Source of the DNA: Desulfosudis oleivorans
GTDB taxonomy: Bacteria; Desulfobacterota; Desulfobacteria; Desulfobacterales; SURF-7
NCBI GenBank assembly: GCA_020723305.1
Contig: DYJC01000006.1
Location: 62,001-126,000, forward strand
Reading direction: 5' to 3'
DNA: 64,000 nucleotides
The position numbers were made by a program, and so were the translations under genes. Positions 37,395 to 46,536 of this stretch are shown here, piece by piece. Position 1 is the stretch's first letter, and every line of letters starts with the position of its first letter. Below the pieces are notes generated by a model. The model saw nothing but the letters and a program-made list of their open reading frames with translations, had not been told where the DNA came from and ran no database searches.

Positions 37395-37456
37395 AACAAA
37401 TAGTCTGCCTCCTGGTTATTCGTAAACCGGATTAAGGCTATCTTTAATAAAAAAAA

Positions 37457-37490
37457 TCCCCACCAAGCTTTATGCTTAGTGGGGATTTTA
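37457..37490. terminator. bidirectional terminator
   Basis: TCCCCAC-C-AAGC / GCTT-A-GTGGGGA stem with TTTAT loop, followed by TTTTAATT on + and by nine T on minus. It separates the PKD gene from the end of the leftward polysaccharide operon. Confidence 0.85.
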
Positions 37491-37498
37491 ATTCTATA

Positions 37499-37574
37499 GA
37501 GCAAATTTTAAAAGTACATTATTGTCATTCCGGCTTGTGTTGGAATGACAACAACAGACCTTTGAAACAGGCTC
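37499..37574. repeat. short inverted-repeat element, copy E (76 bp, internally deleted)
   Basis: Left end GAGCAAATTTTAAAAG then TACATTATTGTCATTCCGG, the same as the left part of the copy at 60509. Right end CTTTGAAACAGGCTC. The central ~45 bases of the full element are missing. Confidence 0.65.
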
Positions 37575-37617
37575 TTATGGATTGGATATAAACCGTGTTG
37601 AATGAAAAATACCAGCT

Positions 37618-38832
37618 CTATTTGTTTGAATAGACTGAATCAGAATTAATCACTCCTATTATTTCTTTGTAAAGTCTGCAATATTGCTGAGCAATAGCAT
37701 CCCAGCTATATTTTTGAGCTTCATTTTGAACATTCCTGCTTATTTCTTTTGATAACTCCGGTGAATTGAATAATGCCGGAATCGCTTTGGCCAGACTGCC
37801 GGAATCGCCTGGAGGAACAAGCCGGCCTGTAACACCATTTTTAATAATATCCGTATTCCCGGAAATTGCTGTGCCGATCAACGGAACCCCCGCAGCCATG
37901 GCATCCAGCAAGGCGAGAGACAATCCTTCGGAACCCTGATTCACGCCTGCGGACACGTAAACTGAAGCCTGTTGATAAATGCCTGCCAGCCAATCAGTGG
38001 AATCCTCATTGCTGCCTTCATTTGGAAGAGAAAATTTATACTTGATCAACCCTGGTAAGCACACCTGTTTTTCAATTCCCAGTTCTGTAACCAGCGGTTT
38101 TAAAATTTCCGTACCCCTGCCGACAATAACAAGCCTTGCGTTTGGCTCATGCCTTAAAATTTCCGGCATTGAACGGATCAGGATATCCTGCCCCTTACGA
38201 GGATGGTAATTGCCGACATTTAAAATAATCCGTGCATTTTTTTCAATTCCCAGCCGGTGATAAATGTCCATAGATATAGATTTCGTAAATCGATTGATAT
38301 CAATACCATTGGGAATGCTATAGATACGTTCAGGAGGAGCGCCAACTTCAAGCAGAGAAGTCCTGACACTGTCGCTGATAGCTGTCAGAGCATCAGCATG
38401 TTTCACTGCATAACGAACCTGTGCATCCTTTTTCGGATCCAGTCTCAACCCATGATTGATTTCCGGGATCATGTGTATATCCGCACCATGAGGAGTAATC
38501 ACCAATGGATATCGGAAAAACTTCTTGAGCTTTGCAGCTACATATCCTGTCGGCGTTGTATTATGAGCATGGATGATATCACAGCCAAACAGCATGATAT
38601 CCATCAGAAGGCGTATCGTATTTACCTGGAACTCCAGCCTGCCACCCAAGGTCGGCCATCGGTGTACGGGATACGAAAAAGACGATTTGTTACGACTCCT
38701 CCATCCTGCAGGGCCCAAAACACGTACTTTATGCCCCATCCTTCTCATTGCGTCGGCAAGGTAATGGACAACAATTTCACGGCCGCCGATAGCGTCGGGC
38801 AAAAAACTATTTACATAGAGAACAATTTTCAA
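37618..38832 (-). CDS. GT4 family glycosyltransferase
   Basis: 404 residues, GT-B fold. 'YVNSFLPDAIGGREIVVHYL' is the N-terminal donor-independent loop (GG), 'IIHAHNTTPTG' and 'VITPHGADIHMIP' follow. The C-terminal GT4 domain has 'RIILNVGNYHPRKGQDILI', 'LVIVGRGTEI' and the E-x7-E segment 'YVSAGVNQGSEGLSLALLDA', where the second Glu-containing part is 'SEGLSLALLDAMAAGVP'. Retaining transfer of a hexose from a nucleotide sugar is expected. It is the last gene of the leftward polysaccharide run and ends before the terminator at 37457. Confidence 0.88.
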   Translation of the reverse strand: MKIVLYVNSFLPDAIGGREIVVHYLADAMRRMGHKVRVLGPAGWRSRNKSSFSYPVHRWPTLGGRLEFQVNTIRLLMDIMLFGCDIIHAHNTTPTGYVAAKLKKFFRYPLVITPHGADIHMIPEINHGLRLDPKKDAQVRYAVKHADALTAISDSVRTSLLEVGAPPERIYSIPNGIDINRFTKSISMDIYHRLGIEKNARIILNVGNYHPRKGQDILIRSMPEILRHEPNARLVIVGRGTEILKPLVTELGIEKQVCLPGLIKYKFSLPNEGSNEDSTDWLAGIYQQASVYVSAGVNQGSEGLSLALLDAMAAGVPLIGTAISGNTDIIKNGVTGRLVPPGDSGSLAKAIPALFNSPELSKEISRNVQNEAQKYSWDAIAQQYCRLYKEIIGVINSDSVYSNK

Positions 38833-38884
38833 AATAATGCTCCATGGCAGGACAATATGGTAAAAATATCACCCTGAAAGGGCG

Positions 38885-39883
38885 TTAATGGTTCCTTGTT
38901 TTTTTTGATAACCAGCTTGAAGTCTTCATTATACCGCAATCCAGCAGTGAATGACTTCCTTGATATTTGTTTGACCCGCTGAAAAATGCCGTTATGGCTC
39001 GATCATTTTTCACTTTTTCAGCATAGTATTGATAGGATATCGCTCCATCAGCATGAACCCCTCGTTTTACTTCACTGACAACACGTTCATTAAAATCTTG
39101 CAGGTATTTCATATGCAATATAGCACCACGGATATCAGTCTTATTTGCACCGTCTATATAATGTCTGCCATCAGCGAGGTACATATTTTTTGAATACTTG
39201 ATAAGAGGCACTTTAGACAGATTTTCATCCAGCATAAATACTCGTTTTCTCATATTCCCGGATATTCTTTCTGCACTGTATGTTCTCATTTTTTTGGGAT
39301 TGAATAGTTTTCTGTTTTCAGACTGATAATCTTTATCAAAATACGGACATACTTTTATCGGGTCATCCCCGCTGATGTATTTATTTTCAATAAAAGGTTT
39401 GTCAGAATACATATCCAATAGAAAACAAGGCAAGGCATCGTATCCCTTCTCATCCAGTGCCTTACATAATCTTTTTAAATCCATCTCTTCAATATGCGGA
39501 TATGTTATATACTCATCAAGATCAACAGCGACACACCAATTGCCCACGCCATATTTATTAAAGAGAATTTCATTCCAGTTACCGTAATTTCTGAAGGTTT
39601 CATTGGTAAAGAATAAATGGGACTTATTGTCCTTCAATATTATTTCTGTTGAATTATCGGTTGACCCGTTATCGATAAAAATAAATCTATCGACTCCTAA
39701 TTGTTTATAGTATTTTAAAAAAAAAGGTAATCGTAACGATTCATTTCTCAGCATGGCAAAAATTCGAATTTCGTCATGTGTTTTTGGGACAGGTTTGCCA
39801 TCGATCTTCTTCATACGGAAATTTGACCTCAGGAGCCTGTATTTCCATTGAAAAAATCTTTTTATTGCGTGAGGTCGAATCAT
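38885..39883 (-). CDS. GT2/GT92-like glycosyltransferase
   Basis: 332 residues. 'EIRIFAMLRNESLRLPFFLK' and 'FIFIDNGSTDNSTEIIL' mark a glycosyltransferase of the Glyco_tranf_2_4 type; 'NWCVAVDLDEYITYP' gives the DxD-like metal site. The middle ('FLLDMYSDKPFI') and later His-rich 'GAILHMKYLQDF' also match that family. No membrane span. It starts 2 bases after the stop of the upstream two-domain GT gene, so they are co-transcribed. Confidence 0.8.
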   Translation of the reverse strand: MIRPHAIKRFFQWKYRLLRSNFRMKKIDGKPVPKTHDEIRIFAMLRNESLRLPFFLKYYKQLGVDRFIFIDNGSTDNSTEIILKDNKSHLFFTNETFRNYGNWNEILFNKYGVGNWCVAVDLDEYITYPHIEEMDLKRLCKALDEKGYDALPCFLLDMYSDKPFIENKYISGDDPIKVCPYFDKDYQSENRKLFNPKKMRTYSAERISGNMRKRVFMLDENLSKVPLIKYSKNMYLADGRHYIDGANKTDIRGAILHMKYLQDFNERVVSEVKRGVHADGAISYQYYAEKVKNDRAITAFFSGSNKYQGSHSLLDCGIMKTSSWLSKKTRNH

Positions 39884-39885
39884 TT

Positions 39886-41625
39886 TTATTTTCTGGATGA
39901 AGATAATAAAAGCAGATTACGATATAATTCTTCTCGATAGTTATTAAATGTCCCCTCTCTCCACAAGGCAATGCCGTCCTGATCCGTGGATTTGCACTGA
40001 AAAATCTCTCCTACGTCATGGCAGGCCGGCTTACCTTGTCCCGACATACTCAAAATAATGTCATCCCCATATTGAAGGTCTTCCACCTTCTCTATTCCCA
40101 GTTGTTTCATGTTTTCAATAAACTTTGCCGCATGGTTTCCGGTTAAAAAATACGCTCTATTGATAATATCGAGACTTTCATTCCTCTTTCTAATACCATT
40201 ATGAAATTCAATTGAGCGATCTTGATGAATCGTAACTTTCTGTCCCCACACTCCATGGGGTATTGAAGGATTCAGACATAGTTGTTCATATACGGATTCT
40301 ATCTGCTCAGGATAAAGATAGATATCATCATCCAGAAAGATGTAATAATCATAAGAAAGATGCCTTGCAATTTCATAGCGGTACCCGGCCCTCCTTCTTG
40401 TTTTCTGGTTCAGCAGGGATAATCTGTCATCATCAATACATACCCACTCTTCTATTTTAAGATCTGGATTATTATTCGAAACAATAACCTTTTCTATAAA
40501 CGGGCATAATAATAGCGCCCTGACAATCCATTCTATATTTTTCGGCCTTGCATAACTGAGTACGATGGCACATGCTTTTGGATTATCGATCTTCCCTTTA
40601 TAGTTGTTACTTAGCAAGTACTTTTTAAACTGATAAAATTTTATATGATACCTTGTTAAATAATTCAGTTTCCGTGGAATATTTTTAACTTCGATTATCT
40701 TTTTGACATATTGTTTTAATGGCCGAAGATCACTGATGCGGAATGTTTCATATGGCGAATATGTAAATTCAAATTTTTTATAAACTTTACAATATGTAAT
40801 AAACCGTTGTACCGTGCCTTTAACATTCGCGGTTAAAAGATAGTTTTGGTTGCAAAAAAAAGGCAAGCCGGCTGCTCTTATTTTTTCTTTTTCTTCCGGT
40901 ATCAGACCACACATGATATCCAAAAGTTGGAGACTGTCTTCACACCACTTCATAACATTAGTTGCATTACCCATATTTGTGGAGTGACGTCTGAAAGAAG
41001 CCTTCACCGGTCTGCAATCTATTCGACCATATTGTGCGGCTAAAATGACTTCCGCAACAACATCCTGAAACAAATTGTGTCTTGACTTAAATCCGCCAAT
41101 ATTTTTTAATTGTACTGTGTTGAATAATGTGCTGCAAAGATACAGAGTGGTTTGATTTTTAAACCACCCTAAAAAAAAATCTAAGGTTGAAAAGCCTTCT
41201 ACCCTGTTTTCTTTCTCATATATAGCATTGCCATTCGCATCAATTACTCTCGTACCTGTCCGGATAATACCAATATTTTTATCGCCTTTGGCTTCCCGTA
41301 CACACGTTTCAATAAAATCATTATCGATCCGATCATCGTCATGCAGCAGTAGAAAATAATCTCCTTTTGCCTGGGTTAAGCAAAAATTAAAATTATCATT
41401 TGCTATTATATTTTTCTCTTGCCTGAAATACCGTATTCGTGAATCATTGAATGATTTAACTAGCTCCGGAGTATTATCTGTTGAACAATTATCGGAAACA
41501 ATGATTTCGATATTATCATAGGTCTGATTTGTTGCACAGGTAAGTGTTTCCTTTAGATATCCGCCGGCGCGGTTATAAGTCGGAATCCCTATGGTAATAA
41601 AAAGTGGTTGTATCTTGTTATTCAT
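39886..41625 (-). CDS. two-domain GT2 glycosyltransferase
   Basis: 579 residues with two GT-A domains. The first (about 1-290) is a standard GT2: 'ITIGIPTYNRAGGYLKETL', 'IEIIVSDNCSTDNTPELV', 'YFLLLHDDDRIDNDFIE' (DDD metal site). The second (about 345-575) opens 'ACAIVLSYARPKNIEWIV' and has 'YYIFLDDDIYLYPEQIE' as its metal site, with 'GVWGQKVTIH' and 'QYGDDIILSMSGQG' further on. Two different linkages could be made by one protein. It begins immediately after the asnB-like stop and ends 2 bases before the next GT, so is in an operon. Confidence 0.85.
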   Translation of the reverse strand: MNNKIQPLFITIGIPTYNRAGGYLKETLTCATNQTYDNIEIIVSDNCSTDNTPELVKSFNDSRIRYFRQEKNIIANDNFNFCLTQAKGDYFLLLHDDDRIDNDFIETCVREAKGDKNIGIIRTGTRVIDANGNAIYEKENRVEGFSTLDFFLGWFKNQTTLYLCSTLFNTVQLKNIGGFKSRHNLFQDVVAEVILAAQYGRIDCRPVKASFRRHSTNMGNATNVMKWCEDSLQLLDIMCGLIPEEKEKIRAAGLPFFCNQNYLLTANVKGTVQRFITYCKVYKKFEFTYSPYETFRISDLRPLKQYVKKIIEVKNIPRKLNYLTRYHIKFYQFKKYLLSNNYKGKIDNPKACAIVLSYARPKNIEWIVRALLLCPFIEKVIVSNNNPDLKIEEWVCIDDDRLSLLNQKTRRRAGYRYEIARHLSYDYYIFLDDDIYLYPEQIESVYEQLCLNPSIPHGVWGQKVTIHQDRSIEFHNGIRKRNESLDIINRAYFLTGNHAAKFIENMKQLGIEKVEDLQYGDDIILSMSGQGKPACHDVGEIFQCKSTDQDGIALWREGTFNNYREELYRNLLLLSSSRK

Positions 41626-43482
41626 CTATCTCCTTTGGTAATCCACGGCATAATGATCAGACCAGAGAGCAAGGCTGAGCAATGGCCATAACCCCCAGCC
41701 ATAATCGGCCCGTCCCTTTTCATGAGATTGAAACAAATCCCTCATGACTTTCTGATCCATCTCCAGTCCCAAAAAATTATCCCGTTTCAGCACTTTCTCT
41801 TCAAAAACCTCCCTGAGCGATGTCCGTAACCACTGTCCCATCGGGATGGCAAAACCCCGTTTTACCTGAGTCTGTTGCTTGATATGCTTTTCCAGGATAC
41901 GCCTTAATGGCATTTTACCAATGCCTCTCTCAATATCCAGGCATGACTGCCAGTCCACCTTGCTTGCAACTTCAATGACTTCGCGGTCCAACAACGGCAC
42001 CCGGACTTCCAATGAGTGATGCATGCTGGCGCGATCAACTTTCAGCAGCACCATTGTAAGATGAGATACAAATTCATTCCATCTCTGCCACTGGGCAGCA
42101 TGATTCACTTCCCATCCGTCAAAATTGAATTTATCAAAATCCGCAGGCCATTCCGGAAGAGTTGGAAAAATCTGAAGAAGAATATTTTCCGGCAAATGAG
42201 TATGGAGTCTGCACTGAACATGGCCCATGGTCTTGTATCGGGATAATGGGCTGCTGTTTCCAAACTTTAAGTACTTCTCAGCCCGCAAACGAATTTTCCT
42301 GCCGATAAGCGGCAGCCTGAAATCCTTTGAAGCCGTGATGAATTTTATGGCTCTTCCCGGATATCCCCAGAACAGCTCATCCCCTCCATCTCCGGAAAGC
42401 ATAACCTTATATTCACGGCCGGCAATTCGGGAAATCATCATGGTAGGGAAAATAGAATAGTCCCCAAACGGTTCGCCACAGGCATTCACCACATCCCCAA
42501 TCATGGAAAAAGCCTGATCCGGACTGAAATGCTTTACTGTCTGTTCAACTCCGATTTCCCTGGCATAGGATATCGCATCCTGGGATTCATCCGTAATATC
42601 CCCTTCCGTACCGAGAGTGAACGCATGAATGATTCCACTGCTGAGCAGCCGCATTTTGGCCATTACTAGAGGGGAGTCAATTCCACCGGATAAAAAACCG
42701 CCAACCGGAACATCGCTCACCAGTTGTCTCTTCACGGAAGCGGTAAGCGCTGCATCGATTGCCTCGACTGCCTCGTTTCCTCTCAGGGAGGGTTCACGAT
42801 AGCAGGGAAAAGAATAATAGGACCCTGTCTCTTTTTTCCCATCAGCAGAAAAGGCAACCCAGGAGCCAGGTTCCAGCATGTAAGAATGATTTAAAATTGC
42901 ATAAGGTGCCGGGATAAAGGCGAGCCGGAGATACATACCAAGGGCATCCATTGATATCCCGGATTTACTGCTCAGGGGATGGGAAAGTAATTGATCGTAT
43001 TGCGAAGCAAATACTACTCCCTGTTCCTTGTGAAGGTAATAAAGTGGTTTTATACCGGCATGATCGCGGGCGAGGATCAATCTTTTTGTGGTTGAATCAT
43101 AAAACGCAAGGGCAAACATCCCGTTAAATTTTTCCAATGCCTTATGCCCCCATTGGATAAGGGCGTACAGTACAACCTCGGTATCCCCATGAGAACGGAA
43201 CTGAACCCCATATGTTTTCAATTCCCGGCGCAGATCGGCAAAATTATAAACCTCGCCGTTGAAAACCAGAACATATCTTCCACTCGCATCCAACATGGGC
43301 TGATGCCCGTTTTCGCTGAGATCTAATATAGAGAGTCTTCTGAAAACGAAAGTACAATATGGATCATTATTCCATATGCCGGAGTCATCCGGTCCGCGAC
43401 GGGCCATCAGGGAACTGATTTTCTCCCAATCCGCTTCAGTTGGCTTGTTTGAAAATCGTAATTCTCCAGCTATGCCGCACAT
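41626..43482 (-). CDS. asparagine synthase-type amidotransferase
   Basis: 618 residues, glutamine-hydrolysing AsnB family. 'MCGIAGELRF' exposes the nucleophile Cys2; 'RRGPDDSGIW', 'RLSILDLSENGHQPM', 'LVFNGEVYNFADLR' and 'SHGDTEVVLYAL' complete the class II glutaminase. The synthetase half has 'PVGGFLSGGIDSPLVMAKM' (SGGxDS ATP loop) and 'EYKVMLSGDGGDELFWGYP'. In polysaccharide and exosortase loci such proteins are thought to amidate sugar acids rather than make free asparagine, and the position here among glycosyltransferases favours that. It is 158 bases downstream of the acyltransferase gene. Confidence 0.88.
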   Translation of the reverse strand: MCGIAGELRFSNKPTEADWEKISSLMARRGPDDSGIWNNDPYCTFVFRRLSILDLSENGHQPMLDASGRYVLVFNGEVYNFADLRRELKTYGVQFRSHGDTEVVLYALIQWGHKALEKFNGMFALAFYDSTTKRLILARDHAGIKPLYYLHKEQGVVFASQYDQLLSHPLSSKSGISMDALGMYLRLAFIPAPYAILNHSYMLEPGSWVAFSADGKKETGSYYSFPCYREPSLRGNEAVEAIDAALTASVKRQLVSDVPVGGFLSGGIDSPLVMAKMRLLSSGIIHAFTLGTEGDITDESQDAISYAREIGVEQTVKHFSPDQAFSMIGDVVNACGEPFGDYSIFPTMMISRIAGREYKVMLSGDGGDELFWGYPGRAIKFITASKDFRLPLIGRKIRLRAEKYLKFGNSSPLSRYKTMGHVQCRLHTHLPENILLQIFPTLPEWPADFDKFNFDGWEVNHAAQWQRWNEFVSHLTMVLLKVDRASMHHSLEVRVPLLDREVIEVASKVDWQSCLDIERGIGKMPLRRILEKHIKQQTQVKRGFAIPMGQWLRTSLREVFEEKVLKRDNFLGLEMDQKVMRDLFQSHEKGRADYGWGLWPLLSLALWSDHYAVDYQRR

Positions 43483-43640
43483 TCAAATAATTCCATTTTT
43501 TTTCATTATTATGGATTGTAAATGGATTCAGGAACCTGTTTTTTCTTTTTTTGGTAGCAGAGTATAAGTGACGGTAAATTATGTGTCAATATTATTATTT
43601 TAACCTGTTGGATGGCTGCCGAATCATTGGGTTCTGTTTT

Positions 43641-44300
43641 TCAAATCCAGTTCCGAACTGTTTCATCCCATCTTTTTATCACCTTAGCGGGGTTTCCGAC
43701 AGCAATACATCGTTCAGGAATACTTTCTGTTACGATACTGTTGGCCCCGATAATCGAAAATTCACCAATGGTAACCCCGGGCATTATCATTACATTCTGA
43801 CCAATCCAGCATCCCTTTTTTATGGTTATTGGAGCCACTCTGCTGATTTTCTGATATTTATAGGCAATATTTGCGGTATCATAACCATGCATTCCATCGT
43901 TGATATGGATATTGGATGCGAACATTACATCATCTTCAATGATGATTTCACTTTGGGCCGCAATTTGCAGACCGGCAGTAGATGTAACCCGGTTACCTAT
44001 TGAAATCTTTGGATGAAACGTTTGAACAGGAACTGGATTCTCATCGTTCTGCATTGTCTTTGATGGATAATGGGTTGTTGCTATCAGAAAACTTTCAGGC
44101 CCCAAGGAAACATTATCTCCAATAAACATATATTCCGGCTGTATGATTCTTCTTGGCAGTTCAATCACAAGATTTTTCGGATCATTGGCAAATTTTGGAA
44201 GACTTTCCTTGGCTATTTGACTGCTACACCTTTGAAGTTCTACACCAAGCCGGATAACTGCTTTTCGAACCAGCCTTCTGATTGTTCCTTTATAATCCAT
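43641..44300 (-). CDS. hexapeptide-repeat acyltransferase (CatB/Maa-like)
   Basis: 219 residues. Left-handed beta-helix signature from about residue 60 on: 'PEYMFIGDNVSLGPESFLIA', 'KISIGNRVTSTAGLQIAAQ', 'IIIEDDVMFASNIHINDGMH' (active-site His in the NDxxH region), 'ITIKKGCWIGQNVMIMPGVT', 'IGEFSIIGANSIVTESIP' and 'RCIAVGNPAKVIKRW'. Acetyl-CoA-dependent O- or N-acetylation of a sugar is likely. Its ATG at 44300 is directly behind the stop of the giant SGNH gene, and the duplicated DNA tract ends at exactly this point. Confidence 0.88.
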   Translation of the reverse strand: MDYKGTIRRLVRKAVIRLGVELQRCSSQIAKESLPKFANDPKNLVIELPRRIIQPEYMFIGDNVSLGPESFLIATTHYPSKTMQNDENPVPVQTFHPKISIGNRVTSTAGLQIAAQSEIIIEDDVMFASNIHINDGMHGYDTANIAYKYQKISRVAPITIKKGCWIGQNVMIMPGVTIGEFSIIGANSIVTESIPERCIAVGNPAKVIKRWDETVRNWI

Positions 44301-46536
44301 TTTAATTTTCTTTCACAATCACGACATAGTTTGCATCCGCGCCGTTTGCCCCGGCGGCCAGATTCCCTCCCAGGGTCACGCTGCCGGCCGGAAAATCCTT
44401 CCGGTACAAACGATGGAGCGGTGCTGACGGATTCGTGGTCGATAGATTCACTCCGGTATCCGTATACCCCGACATCCAGTTCGGACGAGTCGCAGCTCCC
44501 CCATCATAGGCAATATACAACCGGATATTACGATCTGTCGTAAAGCTTATATAATTGTCATCTGTATTGTTCCGGTCACTGTTTGCGGTGTTGATCCAGA
44601 TCCCATCCTCAAGGATCACCGGTATCGATGTTACCGTATAATCCGGAACATCCGTGTAATAAGCATTCCCAGCCTCCAGTATGTTCTGCTTATAATTAAG
44701 AGGAAGAAGACCATAGAGAATATACGGCATGTCAATGTCCGCAACTGGTAAGCTGTTGTACCACAGGTGCGCCATTACAACAAATCCCAGTCCGTTCGGA
44801 TGGACATCATCAACGAACAGATTTGAAAAATTGTCATCCCCATTCAGAAAAAAGGAAAAAAAGTCCGGCCCGATTTGTATGCCGGTCAATTCAGTCGTAA
44901 TCACCGTGTTGTATTCCTGAATAAGCTGATTCTGAGCAGAATTCAAGGGGTCTGCAACATCAAAAGAAGGCGGCACCAGCCCGACGATGGGAACAGCTCC
45001 TGCTGCAATCACCTTGTTGATCAGCGACTGCATGTTCCCTTTATACGTTCCATTGCAGGATGAACCCGAACAGCCCAGACCGCTCTGTACCGGCAGCATC
45101 TTCCCTGCATCGTTCGTACCTAAAAGAATCAATACCTTGTTAACACCATCCTGACGATCCAGAATCGTAGCAATCCGGTAAATGTTTGCATTATACGTGT
45201 CATCACCGGGTATCCCTTCATTGTAAACAATGGCCGGAATATTTAAATTCGTTGTAATCAGATCGGTCAAATTGGCTTCGTATCCCTGTATGGAGATGAT
45301 CTCCCCGTTAATAGAACGATTATCCAGAGAAAAATTATCATCCGATCCGTTGGTAATGCTGTCTCCGACAGCAACTACATAATCTCCCTGAGCAGCAACC
45401 TTTACATTGGTATCGGATGCAACAGACGTTCCGTTATCATATAATACTGCCTCCAGAGAATAATTGCCACGAGGTATACTGAAACACTCGGAAGAAAAAA
45501 CACCTCTCGGGCTTTCCGTGACAGACTCACACTCTGTTCCATTCAAAAAGAATTTCACTGCTCTGTTCGCAGGCATGTTATACGCTATGGCAGACAGGAT
45601 CAGGTTGCTTGATGTTGTAACCGAATGTGCAAGAGGCGTTGCCAGCACGATCTTCGGATCACTCAAAGGAGTATCAATGGATATATTGTCAAACGAGGCT
45701 TCTTCCTGGGTATATAATGCAACACTCCCTGTGGACAGGCTCGTATCATATACGCCGAATAAAGAATCACCATCCACTGTAATATGAATCAAACTGCCGA
45801 TCAAAACAATCTCCACATGGATGGTTTGTCCTTTGGTATACCCTCTTGCATTGGTCGCAATCGGATAAAATACCCCTCCAACCTTTTTTTCCAATCGGGT
45901 AAATCCGTATCGGGCATTGAAGGACAATCGATAATAATTGTTGTTATCTGAATATCGGAACATCACGCCAATATCATTCCCCTTTTGACCAAGTGGTGTT
46001 AAATCTGCATTGAATCGGTAGTTCGCAAGACCCAACCCTTCCGGCAAATATGTGTATAATCCAGTGTGATGAGCTTTGTCATAAGTACTCCCGCCAAAAG
46101 CGGCTGTCTGGCGATATTGATTGCTGATAACCTGCCAGGTAGCACTTTTGCCTGAATCACTGACCAGGGTCCATCCATTGGCATTGCCATCGCTGAAATC
46201 ATCAACAATCGGTATGGATACGGTATTGTTCGCAACTGTAAAATTGGAAGATACAACTATGGTATTCCCTGAATCCATTGCAATTGAGGCTTTGATCTGG
46301 TGCGATCCGTCAATAAGCTGCATTGTGTCAAAAGGCGCTGTCGCAACGGTTTCAACAGGTGCTGTTCCAACACATGTTGGACAACTGCTGGTTTTCAACA
46401 AAATCACCTTGTCGATGATAAAACCATCCTCACGCATCCATACATTGACCGTATGCTTACCAATCGAAGGAATCGTAACCGTCGCAACCGGGCCATCCAT
46501 GGTACTCTGACTCCAGGTCCAGGAAGGTAAAAAACC
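44300..46536. repeat. 2.24-kb direct repeat, left copy
   Basis: Matches 54836-57072 with a constant offset of 10,536 bases and no difference that I could find by eye; translations in other frames also agree. The left boundary lies 2 bases past the stop codon of the gene. On the right the two copies diverge abruptly at 46537/57073 but stay homologous and in register to at least ~47,290/57,826, with further identical patches such as 46872-46953. Confidence 0.9.

Noticed and set aside
46121-46510. 129-residue + strand frame present twice (also 56657-57046)
   Set aside because: Both copies lie within the duplicated tract, so their identity reflects the DNA repeat, not conservation of a protein.
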